This document shows positions 7,790 to 14,843 of a stretch of DNA of 34,633 nt, one piece after another. The notes under the pieces are model-generated. The model saw nothing but the letters and a program-made list of their open reading frames with translations, was not told the DNA's origin and ran no database searches. A program made the translations under genes and the position numbers. Source of the DNA: Thermoplasmata archaeon (GTDB lineage: Archaea > Thermoplasmatota > Thermoplasmata > Lutacidiplasmatales > UBA184); contig JAKACD010000013.1 in assembly GCA_021821785.1 (NCBI GenBank), forward strand, positions 1-34,633. Direction: 5' to 3'. Every line of letters begins with the position of its first letter. Within the stretch, counting starts at the first letter, position 1.

Positions 7790-8716
7790 GTGACCGGCGA
7801 AGCGCTGCGCAGCGAGAACCTGCGCAAGGTCTACACGACGCGCGGGGTGCCCCCCGTCGTTGCGCTCGCCGGCGTGTCGATGGAGGTCCACCGTGGCGAG
7901 CGAGTCGCCCTGCTCGGACGGAACGGCGCGGGGAAGACGACGTTCCTCAAGATCGCCTCGACGCTCCTGCGCCCCACTTCGGGATCGATCGAGGTCTTCG
8001 GCTTTGACGTCGCGCGCACCCCGGAGCGGGCCCGCCCGTACATCGCCGTGGTGCCGCAGGAAGGCAAGCCGTTCTTCCACCTCACCCCGCGGGAGCAGGT
8101 CTACACGTACCTTCGCGCCCGCGGGATCGGCCGCGAGACCGCCAAGGCCCGTACCGAGGAGTCGCTCGAACGGATGGGGCTCCTCGAATTCGCCGACCGG
8201 CTGGCGATCACGCTCTCCGGTGGCCAGCGACAGCGGACGATGGTCGCCACGGTGATCGCGACCGAGGCGCCGCTCCTCTTCCTGGACGAACCCTCGATCG
8301 GGATGGACCCGTTCGCCCGGCGGGACGTCTGGGAGTCCCTGCGCACGCTCAGCCGACGGGGCTCGACGATCCTCCTGACCACCCACTACCTCGACGAAGC
8401 GGAAGCCCTGAGCCACCGCCTGTACATCGTCGAGCGCGGCGAGGTCCTGGTCAGCGGCACGGCCGACGACCTGAAGCGCTCGGTGGGCGGCACGCTCAAG
8501 GTCTCCATGGCCGGCGGCGCCCGGGAGGTCGAGCGGTTCCGCTCCTTCGGCTCCTGCGTGGCCGACGGCGAGCATCTGAGCGTCATCGTCGCGCCCGAGC
8601 GCCTCGGGGAGCTGATGGACCTCGCCGTCCGTTCTCAGCTCACCGCGACCGTGGGGCCGGTCACGCTCGAAGAGGCGTTCCTCCGGGTCGTCGGTCGGTC
8701 GATCAATGAAGAATAG
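7790..8716 (+). CDS. ABC exporter ATP-binding subunit (DrrA/NatA type)
   Basis: The product is 308 aa. Walker A is GRNGAGKT (residues 43-50). The Q-loop region is 'VVPQEGKPFFHLTPREQ'. The signature is LSGGQRQR, Walker B is 'LLFLDEPSIGMDP', and the H-loop is 'LLTTHYLDEA'. The C-terminal extension of about 85 residues ('VERGEVLVSGTADDLKRSVGG...') is typical of exporter ATPases paired with ABC-2 permeases. It drives ATP-dependent export, or pumping of ions or lipids, with the two permeases that follow. Its stop overlaps the next ATG by 11 bases. The transported substrate is unknown. The GTG start is supported by the TATA spacing. Confidence 0.92.
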   Translation: MTGEALRSENLRKVYTTRGVPPVVALAGVSMEVHRGERVALLGRNGAGKTTFLKIASTLLRPTSGSIEVFGFDVARTPERARPYIAVVPQEGKPFFHLTPREQVYTYLRARGIGRETAKARTEESLERMGLLEFADRLAITLSGGQRQRTMVATVIATEAPLLFLDEPSIGMDPFARRDVWESLRTLSRRGSTILLTTHYLDEAEALSHRLYIVERGEVLVSGTADDLKRSVGGTLKVSMAGGAREVERFRSFGSCVADGEHLSVIVAPERLGELMDLAVRSQLTATVGPVTLEEAFLRVVGRSINEE

Positions 8717-9473
8717 CGACGCGGCCGCCGTCACGGTCGCCCCGTTCCGCGGGCTCACCGCGTTCCTGTGGACGGAGGCGTTGGTCCAGGCGCACGAGAA
8801 CCTCGCGATGGCGACCTCGATGATCGTCCAAGGGGTCCTCCTCGTCTTCGTCTGGATCCTCGCCCCGGGCCTCATCGGGGTCGCGCTCGTCGGAGCGATC
8901 CTGTTCTCGATGTTCGCGATGGGCCAGCGGGTGCTCAACGAGGCCGCGTACATCCGCATCGACCACAAGGCGAACGACCTCTACCTCGCCGGTCCGCTCG
9001 CCCCCGAGGCGTACTTCCTCGGGATGTCGCTCGGGATCCTCCTCGTCTACATCGCCCCGGTGATCGTGCTCGGGATCCTGACGGCGATCGTCGTCCATTT
9101 CTCCGTGCTGACCGCCCTCCTCCTCGTGGGGCTCGCCGCGACCGTCTGGCTCTTCGCGGCCTCCATCGGCTACGTCTTCTCGACGTTCTTCCGCGACAAC
9201 CGGGCGATCTGGGCGTACGCCAGCCTGTTCTTCAACGTCTTCGGAGTGCTTCCCCCCGTCTTCTACCCGTTCTCGAGCTTCCCCGTGGACCTGCGACCGG
9301 TCGCGCTGATGATGCCGCCGAGCGCCGCGGCCGCCGTGCTGCAGCATGCGCTGGGGGCGACCGCGCTGACCTCGGGGGAGCTCGGGCTCGCGGTCGCAAG
9401 CCTCGCGATCGAGACGGTCGGGATCTTCCTGTTCGCCATCGTCTGGGCCCGGCGCACCGTGCAGGGGGCCTGA
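8706..9473 (+). CDS. ABC-2 type permease subunit 1
   Basis: The product is 255 aa with about six hydrophobic helices, for example 'MIVQGVLLVFVWILAPGLIGVALVGAILFSMFAMG', 'AYFLGMSLGILLVYIAPVIVLGILTAIVV' and 'LLVGLAATVWLFAASIGYVFSTFF'. A hydrophilic loop 'NEAAYIRIDHKANDLYLAGPLAPEAY' after the second helix is characteristic of ABC-2 permeases. It begins inside the ATPase gene and ends directly against the next permease, so all three are translated together. It probably forms a heterodimeric channel with the next protein. Confidence 0.85.
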   Translation: MKNSDAAAVTVAPFRGLTAFLWTEALVQAHENLAMATSMIVQGVLLVFVWILAPGLIGVALVGAILFSMFAMGQRVLNEAAYIRIDHKANDLYLAGPLAPEAYFLGMSLGILLVYIAPVIVLGILTAIVVHFSVLTALLLVGLAATVWLFAASIGYVFSTFFRDNRAIWAYASLFFNVFGVLPPVFYPFSSFPVDLRPVALMMPPSAAAAVLQHALGATALTSGELGLAVASLAIETVGIFLFAIVWARRTVQGA

Positions 9474-10256
9474 ATGGCGCTCGCGAACGAACCATTGCCG
9501 AAGGTCGTGACCCGGGGCCGGGCCCTGCCCGCCTTCCTCATCGTCGGCTGGCGATGGATCGCCCGGAACCCGGCGGTCACGGTCGCCCCGATCCTCCTGC
9601 CGTTCATCTTCCTCTACTTCCTGTCGTTCATCTCGCCGCCGTCCCTCCTGCCGCTCGAGATCGTGGGGGCGATGCTGTTCACGATGCAGAACATCGGTTC
9701 CTGGGTCCTCGGCGACAGCGCCACCTGGCGGATCGAATGCTCCCTCCAGGACATGTTCGTGGCGAGCCCGCTCGGTCGCCTGCGCTACCTGTTCGGCATC
9801 GCCTTCTCGAACCTGATCGCGATGCTGCCGGCCCTCGCCATCCTGGCCGTGCTTCTCGCCTGGGTCGGGGGCGAGCGGGGCCATCCCCTCACCCCGTTCG
9901 CGGCCGTGGTCCTCGTGGGGGCGCTCGGTAGCCTGTGGGTCCTGTTCTCCTCCATCGGGATCGCGATCTCGAGCCGGCTCCGGACCCAGCGGGAGATCTG
10001 GCCGGTCGGGAACCTCACGTTCACGATCCTCGGGATGCTCTCCCCCCTGTACTATCCCCTCTCGGTCCTGCCGCCCCTCTGGCAGGACGCGGCCCGTTTC
10101 CTCCCCGCGACCTACGCAGCGCTGCTCGTCCAGGGGGCCCTCGGGATCACGCCGGCCTCGCCCGCGGAAATGGCGAGCTATGCGGGGCTGCTCGCGGCGA
10201 CCGTGGGGACCGTGCTGTTCGTCGCCCTCCGCCTCTATCGCTGGGGGGAGGCGTAA
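9474..10256 (+). CDS. ABC-2 type permease subunit 2
   Basis: The product is 260 aa and is a distant paralogue of the preceding permease. It has the same six-helix plan and the same intracellular element (here 'GDSATWRIECSLQDMFVASPLGRLRYLFGIAFSNL'). A late 'NLTFTILGMLSPLYYPLSVLPPLWQDAARFLPATYAALL' matches the equivalent 'FNVFGVLPPVFYPFSSFPVDLRPVALMMPPSAAAAVL' of subunit 1. Its ATG follows the upstream TGA with no gap. The two permeases probably arose by duplication and work as a pair with one ATPase homodimer. Confidence 0.85.
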   Translation: MALANEPLPKVVTRGRALPAFLIVGWRWIARNPAVTVAPILLPFIFLYFLSFISPPSLLPLEIVGAMLFTMQNIGSWVLGDSATWRIECSLQDMFVASPLGRLRYLFGIAFSNLIAMLPALAILAVLLAWVGGERGHPLTPFAAVVLVGALGSLWVLFSSIGIAISSRLRTQREIWPVGNLTFTILGMLSPLYYPLSVLPPLWQDAARFLPATYAALLVQGALGITPASPAEMASYAGLLAATVGTVLFVALRLYRWGEA

Positions 10257-10434
10257 GCGAGTGGAAACGTTCAAACGGGGTCGCGGCATGGACCGGTCAG
10301 TGCGTCCTGCGAACCCCCCGACTCGATCCCATCGTGTCCCGGGACCGGGGAGGATGGGCAGGACCGACTTCTGTTCTCAGTCCTTCCCTCCTGCTCCCGG
10401 GGCCGAACGGGGAGGACGGTAGCGAGACCGAACG

Positions 10435-10752
10435 ATGGGTAACAACGAGTTCGACGAGATCCTGTCCGCGCTGGACCGCGAGACCGCCCGCATCCGCGTG
10501 CGCGCCGAGCCCCGCCGGTACAACAAGCCGGCGACCGTCATCTCGGGCTTTCCTCCTGGGGTCGACCTTGCGGACATCACCCGGCAGCTGAAGAACCGGC
10601 TCGCCACCGGCGGCTCCGTGGTCGAAGGGGAGGTCTACCTCCAGGGCGACCATCGGGCCCGGATCCGGGAGGAGCTCGGCAAGCTAGGGTTCGACCCCGA
10701 GACGATCGAGGTCTCGGATACCGCGCTCCCGAAGCGGGGCCGGCGCGGGTGA
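10435..10752 (+). CDS. Translation initiation factor aIF1 (SUI1 family)
   Basis: The product is 105 aa, the normal aIF1 length. The SUI1 core spans about residues 32-95: 'ATVISGFPPGVDLADITRQLKNRLATGGSVVEGEVYLQGDHRARIREELGKLGFDPETIEV'. The GGSV and LQGDH elements are diagnostic. The factor binds the small ribosomal subunit near the P site and helps select the start codon. It sits alone between an ABC operon and a sulfurtransferase. The 178-base gap before it holds no clear TATA box and no other gene that I can see. Confidence 0.93.
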   Translation: MGNNEFDEILSALDRETARIRVRAEPRRYNKPATVISGFPPGVDLADITRQLKNRLATGGSVVEGEVYLQGDHRARIREELGKLGFDPETIEVSDTALPKRGRRG

Positions 10753-10838
10753 TTCCGACCGGGCCGTTCGAACGGGCCCAAGGCCGGTCTCCGAGCGGTG
10801 GAGGCGCCCCCCGCGGGAATTTGCGCACCTCAAAGAAC

Positions 10839-10846
10839 GTATATTC
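10839..10846 (+). promoter_or_regulatory. TATA-like box of the sulfurtransferase gene
   Basis: CGTATATT is preceded by AAAGAA and lies about 36 bases before the ATG at 10879. It makes the longer upstream start at 10798 unlikely. Confidence 0.55.
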
Positions 10847-10878
10847 CTCCGCGGCTCCCCGGGGATCGGTGGATTCGA

Positions 10879-11733
10879 ATGGCGGCTTACGCCCACCCGG
10901 AAGTGCTCGTGGAGAACGACTGGCTCGAGGCCCACCTGGGCGACCCGAAGGTGCGCGTCGCAGAGGTCGACTACGACCCGGCGGCGAACTACGCGATGGG
11001 CCACGTTCCGGGCTCGGTCCTGTTCGACTGGCGAAAGGACATCAATGACCCCGTGGGCCGGGACATTCTGAGCGCGGAGGCCCTCACGGGTCTCTTCCAG
11101 CGAGCGGGCATCGACGACGACTCTACGCTCGTCCTCTACGGGGATTTCAACAACTGGTTCGCGGCGTTCGCCTTCTGGGTCTTCAGCTACTACGGCGTTT
11201 CCCAGGTGAAGCTCCTCAACGGCGGCCGGAAGAAGTGGATCGTCGAGGACCGCCCCCTCACGAAGGAAGTACCTACGCCGCCGCGGGGTCGGTTCTCCGC
11301 CCGACCCGCCGACCCAAAGCTTCGGGCCTACCTCGAGGATGTGCGCGCCGCGCTGCCGGCGGTGAGGGCCGGCCGCCTCCATCTGGTCGATGTCCGGGGC
11401 CCGAAGGAGTTCTCGGGGGAGATCACGGCCCCGCCGGAGTATCCCCTGGAACATGCGCAGCGGGGCGGGCATATCCCCGGCGCCCGGAACATCCCCTGGG
11501 CCCTGGCGGTGCGGGACGATGGGACGTTCAAGTCGCGGGAAGAGCTCGAGGAGATTTACCGTCGCGCGGGGGTGCTGCCGGACGCTCCGGTGTTCACCTA
11601 CTGCCGTATCGGGGAGCGCTCGAGCCACACCTGGTTCGTCCTCAAGTTCCTGCTCGGGTACCCGGACGTGCGGAACTACGACGGTTCCTGGACGGAGTGG
11701 GGGAACCTGATCCGCACCCCGATCGAGAAGTAG
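10879..11733 (+). CDS. Two-domain sulfurtransferase (rhodanese / 3-mercaptopyruvate type)
   Basis: The product is 284 aa from the ATG at 10879. The inactive N-terminal rhodanese domain covers about 10-130 ('AEVDYDPAANYAMGHVPGSVLFDWRKDIND', 'LVLYGDFNNWFAAFAFWVFSYYG'). The active C-terminal domain covers about 145-280 ('LVDVRGPKEFSGE', 'GHIPGARNIPWALA'). The catalytic Cys242 is in the loop CRIGERSSH. It moves sulfane sulfur from thiosulfate or mercaptopyruvate to a thiol acceptor. The CRxGERS loop is closer to thiosulfate sulfurtransferases than to the CGSG loop of many MSTs, so the donor is uncertain. The converging neighbour 32 bases away carries a TusA-like domain, which suggests a sulfur relay. 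Confidence 0.9.
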   Translation: MAAYAHPEVLVENDWLEAHLGDPKVRVAEVDYDPAANYAMGHVPGSVLFDWRKDINDPVGRDILSAEALTGLFQRAGIDDDSTLVLYGDFNNWFAAFAFWVFSYYGVSQVKLLNGGRKKWIVEDRPLTKEVPTPPRGRFSARPADPKLRAYLEDVRAALPAVRAGRLHLVDVRGPKEFSGEITAPPEYPLEHAQRGGHIPGARNIPWALAVRDDGTFKSREELEEIYRRAGVLPDAPVFTYCRIGERSSHTWFVLKFLLGYPDVRNYDGSWTEWGNLIRTPIEK

Positions 11734-11765
11734 GCCGCCCCGGGGCGGGGGAGGGCGCCCCTCGA

Positions 11766-12458
11766 TCACCCGCGCCGGCGCCGGGGCCGGGGATCCGCCT
11801 CTTTGCGGACCAGGAACTGATGGATCCCCGCGTCCTTCCGTTGGGCCAGGACGGTGTGGCCGGTCTCGTCCGACCACCGGACCATCTCGATCGGGCTCGT
11901 CGGGTCGTCGGTGACCACGAGCACGGCCTCGCCGGCCGAGCGCCGGGCGAGCTCCTCATTCAGGTTCGTCAGGATCGCCGAGCATTCCCGCCCGATCTCG
12001 TACAGTTCGAGGTCCGGAAGGACCGGCCAGCAACGGATCCCCTGCTGCCGAATGCGCTCCCGGAGCGGCCCGGCGACCGCCGCGGCGGGCAGGAGAAGGT
12101 GATCGGGGTCCTCCGGTCGAAGCGGCCGGATCTCGGCGATCCACCCGTCGGAGTAGGGGGCATCGTTGAGGAGTCGGGGGCGGTCAAGGAGCGCCGCGTT
12201 GCGTCCGACCACGGTGCCGTCGACCGGTATGCGGACCGCGCCGGTGAATCGCAGGCTCTCGACCGTCGCGACCGAGCGATGCCGGGCGAGCGGACCGTCT
12301 ACCGGGCGAAACGTGCAACGCTGGAGGCGACCCGCGAACGCGACGAGCGGCCCGATGAGCCCGATCCGCGCGGTCCCGTCCGCCCTCGGCGCCCACCAGA
12401 CGTCGTGCTCGAGGTCGTACAGCCGATCCTCGGGGAGGAGGCACCCGTCGATCTCCAC
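11766..12458 (-). CDS. GcvH-like / TusA-like fusion protein lacking the lipoyl lysine
   Basis: The product is 230 aa (GTG start). Residues of about 14-115 follow the glycine-cleavage H-protein fold: 'YDLEHDVWWAPRADGTARIGLIG', then 'VATVESLRFTGAVRIPVDGTVVGRNAALLDRPRLLNDAPYSDGWIAEIRP', parallel to the H-protein stretch VESVKA ... NEDPYGEGWL. The lysine that carries lipoate is Arg70 here (ESLR). Residues of about 150-220 resemble TusA/SirA: 'LYEIGRECSAILTNLNEEL', then 'GEAVLVVTDDPTSPIEMVRWSDETGHTVL' and 'HQFLVRK'. Cys159 sits at the TusA active-Cys position, but the following Pro is Ser. No P, T or L proteins of glycine cleavage are nearby. I infer a role in protein-bound sulfur handling rather than glycine cleavage. 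Domain matches are by eye. Confidence 0.72.
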   Translation of the reverse strand: MEIDGCLLPEDRLYDLEHDVWWAPRADGTARIGLIGPLVAFAGRLQRCTFRPVDGPLARHRSVATVESLRFTGAVRIPVDGTVVGRNAALLDRPRLLNDAPYSDGWIAEIRPLRPEDPDHLLLPAAAVAGPLRERIRQQGIRCWPVLPDLELYEIGRECSAILTNLNEELARRSAGEAVLVVTDDPTSPIEMVRWSDETGHTVLAQRKDAGIHQFLVRKEADPRPRRRRG

Positions 12459-12535
12459 GCCCCGACAGGGCGAGCGGCGTTCTTACGGTCTCGGGAACGA
12501 CAACCTTTTGGTGGGGGTCCACTCCCACCCCGACG

Positions 12536-12730
12536 ATGGTCGCCCGCAGCAGCTCCGAACCCCTCGAGGAGCTAGGGACCCGGGCCCGCTGCCGCTGCGG
12601 TCACCTTCCCACCCATCACATGGTCGTCGTGCCGATCGAGGTCGGCGGCGGCTTCCGCCTCGATCCGATGGGGCCGTGCGCCCTCTGCGGCGAAGCGGTC
12701 TGCCGCCGCTTCACTCCCGGCCCGGTGTGA
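12536..12730 (+). CDS. Small Cys/His-rich putative zinc-binding protein
   Basis: The product is 64 aa. It carries CRCGHLPTHH near residue 19 and CALCGEAVC near residue 48, giving two Cys/His pairs able to hold one metal ion. It starts 78 bases from the divergent GcvH-TusA fusion and ends 28 bases before the converging SRPBCC gene. The intergenic DNA contains a hairpin, GGTGGG...CCCACC (12510-12529), and a weak AT element (CAACCTTTTGG). It is short and has no recognised family, but the spaced Cys pairs and Gly/Pro turns argue for a real gene. Confidence 0.5.
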   Translation: MVARSSSEPLEELGTRARCRCGHLPTHHMVVVPIEVGGGFRLDPMGPCALCGEAVCRRFTPGPV

Positions 12731-12757
12731 CCGGGCCAAAGGACCCGGCGGGCCGCC

Positions 12758-13216
12758 TCAGCCGTAGGCGGTCCGGATGAGATATTCCTTCAACCGCTGC
12801 AGTCGGTCGTCCCAGAAGTGGAAGTGCCAGGAACGGGCCTGTTCCCACGCCTCGCCCGCGCCCCAACCCGAGTGCTCCAGCGTGACGTCGACCCCTTCGG
12901 GCGATTCCTGCAGGCGCAGGTAGACCTGGCTCGGCGGCGACGCCGCATGCATCAGGTTCGCGAACGCGGGGGGGCCGATCCAGGTGAAACCGAGGTCGAG
13001 ATCGTTCGTCCGCTGCACGATCTTCCCCGCGCTCTGGAACCGCTCGGGCTCGGTGAAGGTGAGCCGGTACTCCCCGCCCGCCTCGGCCCCGACCGTCGCC
13101 TCGGTGCAGAGCCACCCCTTCAACTGCTCCGGCGTGACCAGGGCGGCGTAGATCATCGGCACCGGGAGCGGCACGGTGACCTGGAGCAGGATCGCGTCCA
13201 ACGGCTCTTCGGGCAC
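12758..13216 (-). CDS. SRPBCC (AHSA1-like) domain protein
   Basis: The product is 152 aa. The START/SRPBCC helix-grip fold is visible as 'QVTVPLPVPMIYAALVTPEQLKGWLCTEATVGAEAGGEYRLTF', then 'TWIGPPAFANLMHAASPPSQVYLRLQESPEGVDVTLEHSGWG' and the long C-terminal helix 'FHFWDDRLQRLKEYLI'. This pattern matches Hsp90-ATPase-activator-like (AHSA1/CalC) stand-alone proteins, which bind hydrophobic ligands. The GTG start at 13216 is the only in-frame start near the upstream TATA element; the ATG at 13230 is out of frame. The ligand is unknown. Confidence 0.8.
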   Translation of the reverse strand: MPEEPLDAILLQVTVPLPVPMIYAALVTPEQLKGWLCTEATVGAEAGGEYRLTFTEPERFQSAGKIVQRTNDLDLGFTWIGPPAFANLMHAASPPSQVYLRLQESPEGVDVTLEHSGWGAGEAWEQARSWHFHFWDDRLQRLKEYLIRTAYG

Positions 13217-13238
13217 GGTGTCCGCTCCATCTTCGGGG

Positions 13239-13250
13239 CCTAAAGGATTT
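13239..13250 (-). promoter_or_regulatory. TATA-like box of the SRPBCC gene
   Basis: On the minus strand the stretch reads AAATCCTTTAGG, about 25-35 bases before the GTG at 13216. It is the only AT-rich stretch in the region. Confidence 0.5.
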
Positions 13251-13286
13251 ACTGCCGGGCGGGGCCAACGCGTTCGCCCTCGCTGG

Positions 13287-13379
13287 GTACCGCCCCCTCG
13301 GGCGCCCCGGTGAGGGGGATTCCCCGGGTCGAACGAGGGTCCGGGGCGCCGGCCGCGAGGGTCAGGCCCTGGGCGGTAC
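13287..13379. repeat. Nested imperfect inverted repeat (93 bp)
   Basis: The left arm is contiguous: GTACCGCCC, CCTCG, GGCGCCCCGG (13287-13310). The right arm has the same three blocks complemented in mirrored order: CCGGGGCGCC (13341-13350), CGAGG (13356-13360), GGGCGGTAC (13371-13379). Bulges of 5 and 10 bases occur only on the right. The 30-base centre itself contains GGGG-ATT-CCCC. It could be a structured RNA or the remains of a mobile element. It lies in the roughly 590-base gap between the SRPBCC and aldolase genes. Confidence 0.55.
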
Positions 13380-13452
13380 TGCTTTCCGCCCGGCGGCCGG
13401 GGTTGAGGCCGGTCCGACGGCGGGGGCCGCCGTGCGAACGGGCGGGGCTACG

Positions 13453-13680
13453 ATGGCCGAGGGGGGGTCCGCTCCGATCCTTCGCGTGCGGGACCCTTCG
13501 GTCGGGCAGGCCGCCGGGCGATCCTCGAACCGGTCACCTTCGGGGTGCCCCGCGGCGTGACGCTCGCCGTCGTGGGGCCGAACGGGGCCGAAAGGACGAG
13601 CCGCCTGCGCCGGAGATCCGGGGACGAAATGCCCGGCGAGGGGCCCGGTCGTCGAGAGCGACGCCTCTGGCCGTGGACTG
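13453..13680 (+). pseudogene. Decayed ABC-transporter ATPase fragment (ZnuC-like)
   Basis: The ATG at 13453 opens 'MAEGGSAPILRVRDPSVGQAAGR'. After a frame change near 13518 the reading continues 'AILEPVTFGVPRGVTLAVVGPNGAERTSRLRRRS'. This parallels the start of the intact ATPase 2 kb away ('SVPVLTVTDVTV...[34 protein letters not shown]'). Walker A is broken (GPNGAERT instead of GPNGGGKS), and nothing resembling the signature or Walker B follows. No complete ORF exists. I read this as the relic of a paralogous ATPase gene in the opposite orientation. The 3' limit is approximate. Confidence 0.6.
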
Positions 13681-13806
13681 CGGAGCGGAAGGAGTGGCCG
13701 AAGTAGCGGTCCGCTTCGCCGGCGCTTTCCTGCGGTCGATGGCCCCTGCAGGGAGAGGACGAGGGGAAAGCTCTGGTCGGACCGAGCGGGGGTTGGGGCC
13801 GAACGA

Positions 13807-14565
13807 CTACGCCTGGAGATAGTGCCGTGCCCCTTCGAGCAGGAACCGCACGTCGGACGCGAGCGAGATGAACCGGAAACCGAGGTCCACGGCGGCCTTC
13901 TTCTCCTCGGGATCGACGATCAGGGTGCCGGGGATCTTCCCGTGCCGCTCGCACGCCTCGACCACGCGGCGCATCGCCTCGCGCACCTTCGGGTTCTTCC
14001 GATCGTCCAGGAGCCCGAGGTTCAACGTTAGGTCCTGCGGGCCGACGAACAGGAGGTCGAGCCCTTCCACGGAAGCGATGGCATCGAGATGATCGAGAGC
14101 CTCGCGCGTCTCGATCTGGATCCCGACGAGCGTTTCCTCGTTCGCTTCGCGCAGGTAGCCGGCGAGGCCCGCCCCGTACCGGGACGCGGCGGCGGCCGCC
14201 GCCCCGCGCACTCCCTGAGGCGGGTACTTTGCGAAGGCCACGGTGGCCCTCGCCTGGGCTTCCGTGCTGACGAGCGGGGCCAGGATCCCGTACGCGCCGG
14301 CGTCGAAGGCCTGCTTCACGAGGTACGGGTCCACGTCGCCCACGCGCACGAAGGGAGCCGCTCCGCGACCGACAAGGATCGCCATCATCGCCGCGAGCGT
14401 TTCGGGATCGACCTGCGAATGCTCGGTGTCGACCATGAACCAGTCGAACCCGAGTTCCCGGATCGCGTCGAGCGCCACGATCGACGACGAGGAGATCCAC
14501 GTACCGAACGAGGTCTCTTTGGTGCCGAGCAGCCGGGCCTTGAGCGGGTTCTTCACGGGTCCCAC
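13807..14565 (-). CDS. HpcH/HpaI-family aldolase
   Basis: The product is 252 aa, the standard length. Family motifs occur in order: 'FMVDTEHSQVD' (catalytic His region), 'APFVRVGDVDPYLVKQAFDAGAYGILAPLVSTEAQAR', 'YPPQGVRG', 'GIQIETREALDHLD' (metal-binding Glu) and 'LLFVGPQDLTLNLG' (metal-binding Asp). These class II enzymes cleave or form 4-hydroxy-2-oxo acids, releasing pyruvate. Relatives act on 2,4-dihydroxyhept-2-ene-dioate, 2-keto-3-deoxy-L-rhamnonate or citryl-CoA-like substrates, so the exact substrate is open. The gene stands alone with its own TATA box; the GTG start at 14565 fits that spacing. Confidence 0.88.
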   Translation of the reverse strand: MGPVKNPLKARLLGTKETSFGTWISSSSIVALDAIRELGFDWFMVDTEHSQVDPETLAAMMAILVGRGAAPFVRVGDVDPYLVKQAFDAGAYGILAPLVSTEAQARATVAFAKYPPQGVRGAAAAAASRYGAGLAGYLREANEETLVGIQIETREALDHLDAIASVEGLDLLFVGPQDLTLNLGLLDDRKNPKVREAMRRVVEACERHGKIPGTLIVDPEEKKAAVDLGFRFISLASDVRFLLEGARHYLQA

Positions 14566-14589
14566 CGCTGCCCGGCAGGGGGGCGGGCA

Positions 14590-14599
14590 GAATAGCTTT
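14590..14599 (-). promoter_or_regulatory. TATA-like box of the aldolase gene
   Basis: The minus strand reads AAAGCTATTC, centred about 29 bases before the GTG at 14565. The rest of the 278-base gap up to the metal permease gene shows no gene or recognisable element. Confidence 0.55.
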
Positions 14600-14843
14600 C
14601 CTCGGAGATCCGGGGGATCGGAGTCTGAGACGAAACCAGCCCCGGGGCGATCATCGCCTTTCGGCTGGGGTAGGGTCCACGGTCGCGCGTCTCGCGCTTC
14701 ACGGGGAACGATTTCTGGGGCCGGCTCGGAGGGAGAACGATCGGACGACGGTAGGGCGTCCCGGGCTCGGGACGCTCCGCGGTCCCCTTACGGCCCGCGA
14801 ACCATCCCCCGAGAATACTCCGAGGGCGTGTCCGACCCCGGGG

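Noticed and set aside
6149-10289. Long minus-strand ORFs (939 and 528 aa) opposite the flippase and ABC genes
   Set aside because: The composition is charged, Arg/Glu/Asp-rich low-complexity sequence typical of antisense frames in GC-rich DNA; the plus strand carries clear ABC proteins.
10257-10434. Possible small RNA in the gap before aIF1
   Set aside because: No C/D box, K-turn, SRP or RNase P signature is visible and the imperfect stems are weak.
12510-12529. Hairpin GGTGGG...CCCACC before the mini-protein gene
   Set aside because: It is only six base pairs in GC-rich DNA and there is no supporting context, so it is not listed separately.
13310-13822. 170-aa ORF in the gap before the aldolase
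   Set aside because: It has no coherent domain; the recognisable ATPase-like sequence in this stretch is split between frames, so a pseudogene is the better reading.
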